NCBI GenBank assembly: GCA_017504335.1
Contig: JAFVRI010000235.1
Coordinates: 1-12,008 of the forward strand
Source of the DNA: Clostridia bacterium
Lineage (GTDB): Bacteria > Bacillota > Clostridia > Oscillospirales > CAG-272
Reading direction: 5' to 3'
Length of the DNA: 12,008 nt
Below, one piece after another: positions 1 to 6,291 of this stretch (positions are counted from its first letter, which is position 1; each line of letters starts with the position of its first letter). Made by a program: the position numbers and the translations under genes. The notes under the pieces are model-generated. The model searched no databases. It worked only from the letters and a program-made list of their open reading frames with translations, and was not told the origin of the DNA.

Positions 1-66
1 CAGTAATTCTTCGTCATAATTGGCGTTGTATAGATAACCCGCCGCGGCTTTTTCTTTTTCAGTCAT
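1..66 (-). CDS. Sugar O-acetyltransferase (maltose/galactoside acetyltransferase type), N-terminal 22 codons only
   Basis: The reading frame starts at an ATG at 66-64 and runs off the left edge. The visible product begins MTEKEKAAAGYLYNANYDEE, which matches the short N-terminal helical domain (Mac domain) of the maltose/galactoside O-acetyltransferase family; the usual pattern there is M-T-E-K-E-K-M-x-A-G-x-x-Y-x-A-x-D/Y. Family members transfer an acetyl group from acetyl-CoA to a sugar hydroxyl through a C-terminal left-handed beta-helix, which lies outside the window. A GAGGT ribosome binding site sits six bases before the ATG (minus strand), and a near-consensus promoter lies just upstream, so the gene appears to be transcribed alone. 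The natural sugar substrate cannot be read from 22 codons. The start and frame are well supported; the family call rests on this short stretch. Confidence 0.72.
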   Translation of the reverse strand, partial: MTEKEKAAAGYLYNANYDEELL

Positions 67-103
67 TTGTTACCTCGTCAAATTCTTGTTTATCGGTGAG
101 TTT

Positions 104-132
104 ATTATATCATATTTCTGTGAACTTTTCAA
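104..132 (-). promoter_or_regulatory. Sigma-A type promoter of the sugar O-acetyltransferase gene
   Basis: On the minus strand the -35 box is TTGAAA (132-127) and the -10 box is TATAAT (109-104), with a 17-base spacer. Transcription should start near position 97, giving a leader of about 30 bases that carries the GAGGT ribosome binding site. It lies downstream of the hairpin that ends the NAD operon, so this is an independent unit. Confidence 0.8.
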
Positions 133-183
133 CCGATTTGGCTTTTCTTTGACTTCAGCGATGCAGATATTGAGGCTTGAGAA

Positions 184-211
184 AGCCCTCGTTCCGTTTG
201 GAACGAGGGCT
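184..211 (-). terminator. Terminator hairpin of the NAD operon
   Basis: A perfect 12-base-pair inverted repeat (arms 184-195 and 200-211, GTTT loop on the plus strand) lies seven bases beyond the stop of the HD-domain gene. On the minus strand it is followed by TTTCTC, a short T-rich tail, so it may be a modest terminator. The arm GCCCTCGTTCC recurs in the hairpin at 4530-4556. Confidence 0.65.
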
Positions 212-218
212 ATTTGTG

Positions 219-812
219 TCAATTGTCTATAATATTTCCTTTTTCAACATTTGCATTGATCAGCTCTTCGGTATATTTCCATATTTCCTCTGAGCCCAGA
301 CTTGATGTTTGATGTCTGCCAACGACTTTGGTTCTCGATACTTTATGTTCACGCCAATCTGCACCGCCATTGGAGTTGTTGAGCAGGAGAGGTTGGAAGT
401 TGTCCATCACCTTTGCAAAGCGTGCTTCGGGGGATTTTCCTGCTTCAAATTCTTCAAAAAGCGTGCGAAGCTCATCGCGCTGATCTTCGGGAAGCATTCC
501 GAAAATCCTATCCGCTGCTTTTTCCTCACGTGCCTTTTGTGTTTCCTTTGCCTTGGTATCGTAGGCGTAGGTATCACCCGCGTCGATCTCTACAATGTCG
601 TGAACGAGCGCCATCATCATTGCCTTGGCAACGTCAAAATCTTCATTGGCATACTCCTTCAGCAGATAAATCATCATCGCCATGTGCCATGCGTGTTCAG
701 CATCATTTTCTCGTCTGCCGTGTCCGCTCAAGTGCGTTTGTCGCAAGATGTTCTTTTCCTTGTCGGCTTCAAGTATAAAAGCTAACTGCTTTTCAAAACG
801 TTTTTTGTTCAT
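219..812 (-). CDS. HD-domain phosphohydrolase (YfbR/HDDC2-like, probable 5'-nucleotidase)
   Basis: The 197-residue protein has the HD-superfamily metal site: H40 (in DAEHAWH), H71-D72, E75, D78 and D137. The IDAGDTYAYD segment and the LLPEDQ...FEEFEAG segment are typical of the HDDC2/YfbR group. Characterised members remove the 5'-phosphate from (deoxy)nucleoside monophosphates with a divalent metal, in the cytoplasm. I chose the ATG at 812-810 because family members begin M-N-K-x-R-x-x-K-Q-L here; an in-frame TTG at 842 would only add ten unconvincing residues inside niaR. The ATG follows the niaR stop by 13 bases and lacks a clear ribosome binding site, so translation may depend on niaR. 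As last gene of the NAD operon it may act on a pyridine or other nucleotide; that is inference, and the substrate is not evident from sequence. Confidence 0.85.
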   Translation of the reverse strand: MNKKRFEKQLAFILEADKEKNILRQTHLSGHGRRENDAEHAWHMAMMIYLLKEYANEDFDVAKAMMMALVHDIVEIDAGDTYAYDTKAKETQKAREEKAADRIFGMLPEDQRDELRTLFEEFEAGKSPEARFAKVMDNFQPLLLNNSNGGADWREHKVSRTKVVGRHQTSSLGSEEIWKYTEELINANVEKGNIIDN

Positions 813-825
813 CCGTCTATACCAA

Positions 826-1338
826 TTATATTTTAGGAGCAATATATTTTTTGCTATTCAGTGCGGATTCAATTTTATCAAGGATTCCCTCGCTCGCGGC
901 ACGGACGGTATGGTAGTGATAACCGCCGGTTATGTGCATAAGCTCCACGGATTTTCCCGAACGAACACTTTCTATGAATTGATCTATTTGAGAACGGGAT
1001 GAAATGTTGAGCGTTGCTTTCATTTTTCCGTACGCCTTATGCCATACATACACATCCGCTATGGTGCCGCCGAGGTCAACGATCGTCTGTAATTCATCCT
1101 CTGTCTGATCGGTTGTGTGAAACACCTTGAAAACTCTTTCCTTAAAGGGAGAAGAACGAATCATGTATCCCGCATTTGTTGCAAAAATATCGTTACCTTG
1201 CGTCTTCAGAATTGAAATATCACGTACGATGATTTGTCGGGAAACTCCGTATTTGTCTGAAAGCTCATTGCCGGAGATTGGCTTTTTTTCAGACAAAAGC
1301 AAATTGACTATACTTTTTCTTCTCTCATCTGACTTCAT
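826..1338 (-). CDS. niaR: NAD biosynthesis transcriptional repressor NiaR
   Basis: The 170-residue protein has an N-terminal winged helix-turn-helix (about residues 5-55, with LSDKYGVSRQIIVRDISIL as the recognition region) followed by a 3H domain. H74, E82, H141 and H143 are in place. They correspond at a constant offset of five to the metal-binding H79, E87, H146 and H148 that I recall for the Thermotoga maritima homologue TM1602, so the nickel-type metal site appears intact. NiaR proteins sense nicotinate or nicotinamide and repress NAD synthesis and niacin uptake genes. The start at ATG 1338-1336 has a GAGGTG ribosome binding site; an upstream in-frame extension to 1419 overlaps nadC and is not plausible. 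It lies 19 bases behind nadC, so it is probably made from the operon it represses, which would give autoregulation. Confidence 0.92.
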   Translation of the reverse strand: MKSDERRKSIVNLLLSEKKPISGNELSDKYGVSRQIIVRDISILKTQGNDIFATNAGYMIRSSPFKERVFKVFHTTDQTEDELQTIVDLGGTIADVYVWHKAYGKMKATLNISSRSQIDQFIESVRSGKSVELMHITGGYHYHTVRAASEGILDKIESALNSKKYIAPKI

Positions 1339-1357
1339 TGGTTCACCTCTTTGTTTT

Positions 1358-2209
1358 TTATATTGCGTGAAGATTTTTAAGGGAAAGATCGAGGATTGGG
1401 GACGAGTGAGTGAGCGCACCGCTTGAAATATAATCTACACCAATATCCACAAGGCGTGCCACGTTCTCTCTCGTTACGTTACCGCTGCATTCGGTCTCAG
1501 CCTTGCCGCGACAAAGCTCTACCGCCTTTTTCATGTCCTCCACGCTCATATTATCAAGCATAATGATATCCGCACCTGCTTCAAGAGCTTCCATCAGCAT
1601 ATCAAGGTTCTCTACCTCGACCTCGATCTTACGAACGAAGGGGGCATATTCCTTTGCCATTTTGACCGCTTCCTTAACACCACCTGCCGCGCCGATGTGG
1701 TTATCCTTCAGCAGAATGCCGTCGCTGAGGTTGTATCTGTGGTTGTAGCCGCCTCCGACCTTGACCGAGTATTTCTCAAAAATACGCATATTGGGCGTGG
1801 TCTTTCTTGTATCAAGGAGCTTGGTCTTGCTGCCCGCGAGAAGATCTGCGATCTCTCTTGTATAGGTGGCGATACCGCTCATTCTCTGCAAATAGTTCAG
1901 CGCGGTTCTCTCTCCCGAAAGAAGCACACGAATATCTCCGCGTACAAGACCGATTTTCTCGCCATTCTTGACGGTGTCTCCGTCCTTACAATGGAAAATA
2001 ACCTCGGTCTTTTCGTCAAGAAGCTGGAATACTCTTTTGAACACCTCAAGACCGGCGATCACGCCGTCCTGCTTACAAATGAGGTCCACCTCACCCGCCT
2101 GATAATGAGGCATAACGGAATTGGTGGTGATGTCATCGCTTGTGATGTCCTCACGCAGAGCCTGCAAGATCAGCTCATCCGCGTTCATCTTCATTGTGAT
2201 ATTATTCAT
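1358..2209 (-). CDS. nadC: Nicotinate-nucleotide pyrophosphorylase (quinolinate phosphoribosyltransferase)
   Basis: This 283-residue enzyme, normal length for the family, converts quinolinate and PRPP to nicotinate mononucleotide, CO2 and pyrophosphate, the step after NadA in de novo NAD synthesis. Family motifs are present in order: RTALNYLQRMSG (101-112), LDTRKTTPNMR (132-142), GGGYNHRYNLSDGILLKDNH (152-171), EVEVEN (196-201), MLDN (217-220), SGNV (242-245) and SSGALTHS (262-269). They hold the Arg, His and Lys residues that bind the two carboxylates and the phosphates. The start ATG at 2209-2207 overlaps the end of nadB by eight bases and has an AGGAGAG ribosome binding site inside nadB. 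niaR follows 19 bases downstream. Nothing about the sequence is unusual. Confidence 0.96.
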   Translation of the reverse strand: MNNITMKMNADELILQALREDITSDDITTNSVMPHYQAGEVDLICKQDGVIAGLEVFKRVFQLLDEKTEVIFHCKDGDTVKNGEKIGLVRGDIRVLLSGERTALNYLQRMSGIATYTREIADLLAGSKTKLLDTRKTTPNMRIFEKYSVKVGGGYNHRYNLSDGILLKDNHIGAAGGVKEAVKMAKEYAPFVRKIEVEVENLDMLMEALEAGADIIMLDNMSVEDMKKAVELCRGKAETECSGNVTRENVARLVDIGVDYISSGALTHSSPILDLSLKNLHAI

Positions 2210-3479
2210 GGCTCATTCTCTCCTTTTCGATAGCCGCAAGAACGGCTGCTTTATATTCTTCCTTATAGTTCTCGTATTTGGATTCGTCAACGGTAATTTC
2301 AGATTTGTCTGTCAGCGGCTCATAGCCCTCTATGATGTGCTTTGCTGCGCGCTTGGCAAACACAAGACTTTCAAGCAAGGAATTGCTTGCGAGACGGTTT
2401 CTGCCGTGAACACCGTTGCAAGCTGTCTCGCCCGCCGCATACAGACGGTCCATCGAGGTCTTGCTGTATCTGTCAACATCGATACCGCCCATAAAGTAAT
2501 GCTGTGAAGGTACGACCGGGATCGGTTCTTTGGTCGCATCGTAACCTTCTTCAAGACAACGCTGGTAGATGTTCGGGAAGTGTGTTTTGATCTCCTCAGT
2601 AGGGATCGGAGCCATCGAGAGCCAAACGTGCTTGCTTCCTTCTTTTTTCATTTCCGCGAAGATGGCGTTGGCTACCACGTCGCGAGGCAAAAGCTCGTTG
2701 ACAAATCGCTCTCCCTTGGAGTTGAGCAGGATCGCTCCTTCACCGCGCACCGACTCGGAAATAAGAAACTCTCTGCTTCCTTCCTTTTCAGTATAGAGCG
2801 TGGTGGGATGGATCTGAATATAATCGATATGCTGCAATTTGATACCGTATTTGAGAGCAAGAGCGATGGCATCGCCCGTCAGATGCTTGTAGTTTGTGGA
2901 ATGCTCAAAGATTCCGCCGATACCGCCCGTGGCAAGAACGGTATAGTCGGCTTGAATAGCAGAATACACGCCGCTTTCATCGTGTCCGATGATACCGTGA
3001 CATTCGTTGCCGTCGCAAATAAGGTCAACCATCGTATAGTTTTCGATGATGGTAATATTCTCTCGGCTTCGTGCCGTCTCCAACAGGTGAGAGGTGATCT
3101 CTTTACCCGTTTCGTCCTCATGGAACAAGATGCGCTGATTGGAATGAGCGCCCTCACGGGTGTAAACAAATTCCTCGCCGTTTTTCTCAAAGCGAACGCC
3201 AAAGGATACGAGATCCGAGATGACCTCCTGCGATGAATGAATCATAATATGTACGGAATCGGGATTATTCTCATAGTGTCCCGCCTTCATCGTGTCCTCG
3301 TAGAAGGAATCGTAATCGTCCTCGTCTCGCAAAACGCAAATGCCGCCCTGCGCTAAAAAGGAATCGCTTCTGCGAGCTATATTCTTCGTTACTACTATTA
3401 TATTTTTTTCTCTCGGCAAATTCAAGGCACAATATAATCCCGCTACGCCACTACCGACAATTAAAATATCCGTTTTCAT
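2202..3479 (-). CDS. nadB: L-aspartate oxidase, short clostridial form
   Basis: This FAD flavoprotein oxidises L-aspartate to iminoaspartate, which NadA condenses to quinolinate. The N-terminus carries the dinucleotide-binding motif VGSGVAGLYCAL (8-19), then RRSDSFLAQGGICV (36-49). The capping region and active site follow: IHPT (223-226), SVRGEGA (243-249), LLPRDVV (263-269) and HYFMGGI (327-333). The C-terminal FAD segment is LYAAGETACNGVHG (346-359) with NRLASNSLLE (361-370). At 425 residues it is roughly 100 shorter than Escherichia coli NadB, because the C-terminal helical domain is reduced to a short tail. Such short forms occur in clostridia, and the frame shows no sign of breakage. 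The ATG at 3479 lies three bases after the nadA stop, with an AGG(T) ribosome binding site in the end of nadA, so the two are probably translationally coupled. Confidence 0.95.
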   Translation of the reverse strand: MKTDILIVGSGVAGLYCALNLPREKNIIVVTKNIARRSDSFLAQGGICVLRDEDDYDSFYEDTMKAGHYENNPDSVHIMIHSSQEVISDLVSFGVRFEKNGEEFVYTREGAHSNQRILFHEDETGKEITSHLLETARSRENITIIENYTMVDLICDGNECHGIIGHDESGVYSAIQADYTVLATGGIGGIFEHSTNYKHLTGDAIALALKYGIKLQHIDYIQIHPTTLYTEKEGSREFLISESVRGEGAILLNSKGERFVNELLPRDVVANAIFAEMKKEGSKHVWLSMAPIPTEEIKTHFPNIYQRCLEEGYDATKEPIPVVPSQHYFMGGIDVDRYSKTSMDRLYAAGETACNGVHGRNRLASNSLLESLVFAKRAAKHIIEGYEPLTDKSEITVDESKYENYKEEYKAAVLAAIEKERMSHE

Positions 3480-3482
3480 TTT

Positions 3483-4382
3483 TTACCTCGCAAGCTCCAA
3501 CATCCTGTCAAGCGGACGAAGCGCTCCGTCTATGACAGACTTTTCTACTATAACCTCTTTATCTTCCTTTTCAAGCACCGACAAGATCGCTTCCATGGTG
3601 TTCAACTTCATATCGCGACAGCACGGATGCGGTGTCGGGTAGAAGAACTTCTTATCGGGATTGTCTGTTACGAGCTGATAATCCACGCCGTCCTCGGTGC
3701 AGACGATAAACTCTGTTTGACTACTGTTCTTTGCATAATCGATGATCTCTGCCGTACTGCCAATAAAATCGGAGATAGTAAGCAGCTCGGGCTCACACTC
3801 TGGGTGAATGAGGATAGGAGCGTTCGGATGCTCCAGCTTTACCTTTTGGAGCTGCTCTACGGTAATTGCCGCATGGATCGGGCAGCAGCCGTCATTGACG
3901 ATAATATTCTTTTCGGGGACCTGTTCGGCTACATAACGACCGAGGTTGCGGTCGGGAATAAAGAATATATTCTTGTTGGGAAGCGAGCGAACGATCTTTA
4001 TCGCATTGGAGGAGGTCACACACACATCGCTTTTACACTTGATCTCTGCGGTGGAATTGATGTAGCAAACGACCGCAAGGTCGTCGTACTCGCGTCTCAT
4101 CTGCTCGATCCTTCCCTCAGCTACCATATGCGCCATCGGGCAATCTGCCGTAAGGTCAGGCATCAACACCTTCTTTTCGGGATTGAGTATCTTCGCGCTC
4201 TCTCCCATAAAGGAAACGCCACAGAAGACTATGATATCCGCGCTGATCTGTTTGGCAACCTTCGCGAGATAAAAGGAATCTCCAACATAGTCTGCAACCG
4301 CCTGCGCCTCGGCAGGAGCATAATAATGCGTTAGTATGGCAGCATTTTTCTCTTTCTTCAGTTTTTCAATTTTTTCCTTCAT
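3483..4382 (-). CDS. nadA: Quinolinate synthase
   Basis: The 299-residue protein condenses iminoaspartate with dihydroxyacetone phosphate to give quinolinate, using a [4Fe-4S] cluster. Three cysteine regions fit the cluster ligands: C81 (DLTADCPMAHM), C166/C167 (NDGCCPIH) and C254/C255 (PHPCCRDMK). Two regions carry paired cysteines, so which of each pair binds iron cannot be settled by eye. Other family signatures are H19-Y20-Y21, FCGVSFMGESAKIL (53-66) and HPEC (193-196). It is the first gene of the NAD operon: its ATG at 4382-4380 follows an AGGAAAG ribosome binding site at six bases, and a consensus promoter lies just upstream. No nifS-type desulfurase is adjacent, though one often accompanies nadB in Firmicutes, so cluster assembly must rely on genes elsewhere. 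Confidence 0.95.
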   Translation of the reverse strand: MKEKIEKLKKEKNAAILTHYYAPAEAQAVADYVGDSFYLAKVAKQISADIIVFCGVSFMGESAKILNPEKKVLMPDLTADCPMAHMVAEGRIEQMRREYDDLAVVCYINSTAEIKCKSDVCVTSSNAIKIVRSLPNKNIFFIPDRNLGRYVAEQVPEKNIIVNDGCCPIHAAITVEQLQKVKLEHPNAPILIHPECEPELLTISDFIGSTAEIIDYAKNSSQTEFIVCTEDGVDYQLVTDNPDKKFFYPTPHPCCRDMKLNTMEAILSVLEKEDKEVIVEKSVIDGALRPLDRMLELAR

Positions 4383-4426
4383 AGCAATCTTTCCTTACTC
4401 GTTGAATGGACTATTAAGCATCTATT

Positions 4427-4455
4427 ATTATACACCCTTTGTATTCACCTGTCAA
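4427..4455 (-). promoter_or_regulatory. Promoter of the nadA-nadB-nadC-niaR operon, with a possible NiaR operator
   Basis: The minus strand reads TTGACA (4455-4450), a 17-base spacer and TATAAT (4432-4427): both hexamers match consensus exactly. Transcription should begin near 4420, about 38 bases before nadA. Such a strong promoter on a biosynthetic operon implies a repressor. On the plus strand, TACACC (4431-4436) and TTCACCTGTC (4444-4453) flank and overlap the two promoter boxes and could be NiaR half-sites. That assignment is inference; I see no clean palindrome. Confidence 0.85.
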
Positions 4456-4522
4456 TAGAGACTGTAAACATTTGCAATGTAATAAGCTACAAATCTTTCG
4501 CAAAATGTATTCGATATTTCAT

Positions 4523-4556
4523 AAAAAACGCCCTCGTTCCGCAAAGGAGCGAGGGC
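4523..4556 (-). terminator. Rho-independent terminator between the DUF6809-like remnant and the NAD operon promoter
   Basis: The hairpin has arms 4530-4540 and 4546-4556, 11 pairs with one G-T, and a five-base loop. On the minus strand it is followed by G and then six T (4528-4523), a classic terminator. It begins five bases after the stop of the DUF6809-like remnant, as expected if that was once a gene end. It insulates the NAD operon from the SDR unit upstream. Confidence 0.85.
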
Positions 4557-4561
4557 TGCGT

Positions 4562-4705
4562 TCATTTGTTTATGTCTGTTTGCGCCTCCATCGTGAGCCT
4601 TGCTCCAAGGCGGAAGGCGTATTCGAAGATGGCTGCTTCGGCAAGGCTTACGTACTCCTCCCAACAGTTGTGGGGCTTTTCTTTGCCTGCTCCACCGCAA
4701 ATTTT
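4562..4705 (-). pseudogene. C-terminal remnant resembling a DUF6809-type small protein
   Basis: The last 47 codons of a minus-strand frame ending in TGA at 4562 look like real protein. In particular EEYVSLAEAAIFEYAFRLGA followed by RLTMEAQ resembles the C-terminal FxYGFRLGxRLMLE signature that I associate with DUF6809 proteins of Clostridia. The frame continues upstream without a stop, but there it runs through the hairpin at 4707-4736 and the end of the SDR gene, with no family-like sequence and no start with a ribosome binding site. A strong terminator begins five bases after the stop. I read this as the surviving tail of a deleted gene. The function of the family is unknown to me, and the match is from memory of the motif only. 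A short functional ORF is less likely. Confidence 0.4.
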
Positions 4706-4706
4706 G

Positions 4707-4736
4707 AGGGCTGACGGATGGATCTCCGTCAGCCCT
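4707..4736 (-). terminator. Hairpin after the SDR gene, probable weak terminator
   Basis: A perfect 12-pair inverted repeat (arms 4707-4718 and 4725-4736, six-base loop) lies 37 bases past the SDR stop. On the minus strand it is followed by TCAAAATTTG, with no real T-run, so it may terminate poorly, protect the 3' end or mark a rearrangement edge next to the remnant gene. The arm starts AGGGCTGAC, like the hairpin at 6258-6282. Confidence 0.5.
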
Positions 4737-4773
4737 TTGATGAATCGATGCCTGTCGCCTCGTCTTTGATTTT

Positions 4774-5427
4774 TCAGTTTTTCCAAACAAAATGATAGTT
4801 GATGGATTCCCCACCGTCGACCAGAATATTCTGACCTGTGCAAAATTGATTGGTTACCGTAAGAAAATATGCCCATTCGGCAATTTCCTCGGGGGTAGCC
4901 CAGCGTTTAAGGGGAGTTTCCTCCATAATTTCATTCCAGAGCACCGGATCGTTTATTACGCACTCATTCAAAGGTGTCAGCACACCGCCCGGATCCAGGC
5001 TGTTACAGGTTGCGCCATATGGTGCAATCCTCATCGCCACATTCTTTGTGTACGAAAGAATCCCGCCCTTGCTTGCGCAGTATTCGGGAAATTCCGCTCC
5101 CGTATGCGCACTTACCGATCCGATATTCAGAATGGATTTTATATCCTTTTGGATGCCGTATCGCTCGGTCACAGAGATCAATGCCTTGAGGTTGATGTCA
5201 ATGTCATCCTCGTTTTGTGTTCCGGCATTGTTTACCAAGATATTCACACCGTCAACCCTCGGCAGTCTTTCCTTATCCCGTATATCGCAGACATAGTGTG
5301 TGTAACGTGAATGGAACATACTTGCCGTTTGTCTGTCGATTCCCACTACCTCATGCCCTTCCCTCAGAAAAAGCTCGGCGATCGCCTTTCCGATTCCTTG
5401 GGATGTTCCTGTTATCATGACCTTCAT
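4774..5427 (-). CDS. Short-chain dehydrogenase/reductase (SDR family oxidoreductase)
   Basis: This 217-residue cytoplasmic oxidoreductase is a classical SDR. It has the nucleotide-binding TGTSQGIG (6-13), NNAG (66-69), a catalytic serine in IGSVSAH (102-108), the Y116-x3-K120 pair in EYCASKGG, and a C-terminal GQNILVDGG (198-206). Residue D31 after the second strand hints at NAD(H), with R32 leaving NADP(H) possible. It is a little shorter than the usual 240-260 residues because the loops between the cofactor and catalytic parts are compact (VCDIRDKERLPRVDGVNILV at 46-65). The substrate cannot be deduced. Its ATG (5427-5425) shares one base with the stop of the VUT transporter gene (TAATG), so the two should be translationally coupled and may work on the same compound. 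A weak AGGCGG site lies about ten bases before the start. Confidence 0.88.
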   Translation of the reverse strand: MKVMITGTSQGIGKAIAELFLREGHEVVGIDRQTASMFHSRYTHYVCDIRDKERLPRVDGVNILVNNAGTQNEDDIDINLKALISVTERYGIQKDIKSILNIGSVSAHTGAEFPEYCASKGGILSYTKNVAMRIAPYGATCNSLDPGGVLTPLNECVINDPVLWNEIMEETPLKRWATPEEIAEWAYFLTVTNQFCTGQNILVDGGESINYHFVWKN

Positions 5428-6170
5428 TATTTTTTTACCGCCTTTACAAAATTCAAATACTCCTTACCGACCGATTCCCTCTGCCACTTTTTTGTAATTC
5501 GGTAACCGATGGGAGAAAATACGATTTCCATGATCAATTCCGCCACCGCACCGGATAGGGCGCACATAGTACATTGAAGCAGGGTCCAATGGAAGCCGTC
5601 CCAAAAGATCGGCGCAAAGAACATAAATACGATAACCGAAAAGATAAAATTATCAAAAAACTGTCCGAAAAAGGTGGAGACATAGGTCCTTGAAGCATAG
5701 GCGAGCTTCCCGTCGGGATGCTTGCGAAAGGCTCTGCCGATTGCCCAATTCAAGGTATTGTTGATGGTCGCGGACGCGATAAAGGCAATGGTGCTTCCGA
5801 GAAGAATAAACCATGTTCCACCGAAGATCCCGTCAAACGCGACATACTCTCCCGCATTGGATGGAATGATGCTTGCCACAAAAAAAATCAGGCAGGTAAG
5901 CAGGTTGATCATAACTGCCAGAACCGTAATGCTGTTCGATGCCTTGGGACCAAAGTGCTTCGTAATGATGTCCATACACATAAACGAAAGCCAGGAAATT
6001 AAAATTCCCCCGTCCAAAGCGATCCACTCCAGCTGTAGCAATGTTTTATTGGCAAGCAGATTCATACAGATCACGCTCACAACAAACAGCGTTACCACCG
6101 TTGCAGGAATCGATTTTAACAGCAATCTGTATTCGGTTAGCTCTCTTCTTATCGCTTCTTTACGTTTCAT
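5427..6170 (-). CDS. VUT family integral membrane protein (queuosine-precursor-transporter superfamily)
   Basis: The 247-residue protein has about six hydrophobic segments (roughly 21-40, 46-68, 80-102, 116-135, 168-190 and 196-219) after a charged N-terminus. The order and motifs resemble the VUT/YhhQ family: DIITKHFGPKASN (67-79), ATINNTLNWAIG (134-145) and YVSTFFGQFFDNFIFSVIVF (163-182). YhhQ imports queuosine precursors such as preQ0. Here the usual E of the D-x-x-T-E-x-Y-G motif is K71 (TKHFG), so the ligand may differ. I chose the ATG at 6170-6168 because AAGGTGA stands at proper spacing; ATGs at 6173 and 6206 are alternatives, the latter sitting at the predicted transcription start. 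The SDR gene overlaps its stop by one base. The superfamily call is fairly sure; the transported molecule is not. Confidence 0.8.
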   Translation of the reverse strand: MKRKEAIRRELTEYRLLLKSIPATVVTLFVVSVICMNLLANKTLLQLEWIALDGGILISWLSFMCMDIITKHFGPKASNSITVLAVMINLLTCLIFFVASIIPSNAGEYVAFDGIFGGTWFILLGSTIAFIASATINNTLNWAIGRAFRKHPDGKLAYASRTYVSTFFGQFFDNFIFSVIVFMFFAPIFWDGFHWTLLQCTMCALSGAVAELIMEIVFSPIGYRITKKWQRESVGKEYLNFVKAVKK

Positions 6171-6212
6171 CATGGTCACCTTCACCGTCAAAATCTTATT
6201 ATCCATGAGCCT

Positions 6213-6241
6213 ATTATACCATACTTTTATGAATATTTCAA
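6213..6241 (-). promoter_or_regulatory. Promoter of the VUT-SDR unit
   Basis: The minus strand carries TTGAAA (6241-6236), a 17-base spacer and TATAAT (6218-6213). The predicted transcription start falls near 6206, on an in-frame ATG. The better ribosome binding site serves the ATG at 6170, giving a leader of about 36 bases. Confidence 0.82.
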
Positions 6242-6257
6242 CCGCTCCGAGCAAACA

Positions 6258-6282
6258 GGGCTAACAGTTTTTCTGTCAGCCC
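6258..6282 (-). terminator. Terminator hairpin after the UPF0316 gene
   Basis: Ten base pairs (arms 6258-6267 and 6273-6282, one G-T pair, five-base loop) lie nine bases past the UPF0316 stop. The minus-strand tail TGTTTGC is only moderately T-rich. The VUT promoter starts 16 bases further on. Confidence 0.65.
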
Positions 6283-6291
6283 TCTTTCGCT

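Noticed and set aside
1339..1419. N-terminal extension of NiaR by 27 residues
   Set aside because: The extension overlaps nadC, is not NiaR-like, and the ATG at 1338 has a good GAGGTG ribosome binding site.
3627..4334. Plus-strand open frame of 235 codons opposite nadA
   Set aside because: It is the complement of a strongly supported nadA; the product matches no fold I know and no promoter precedes it.
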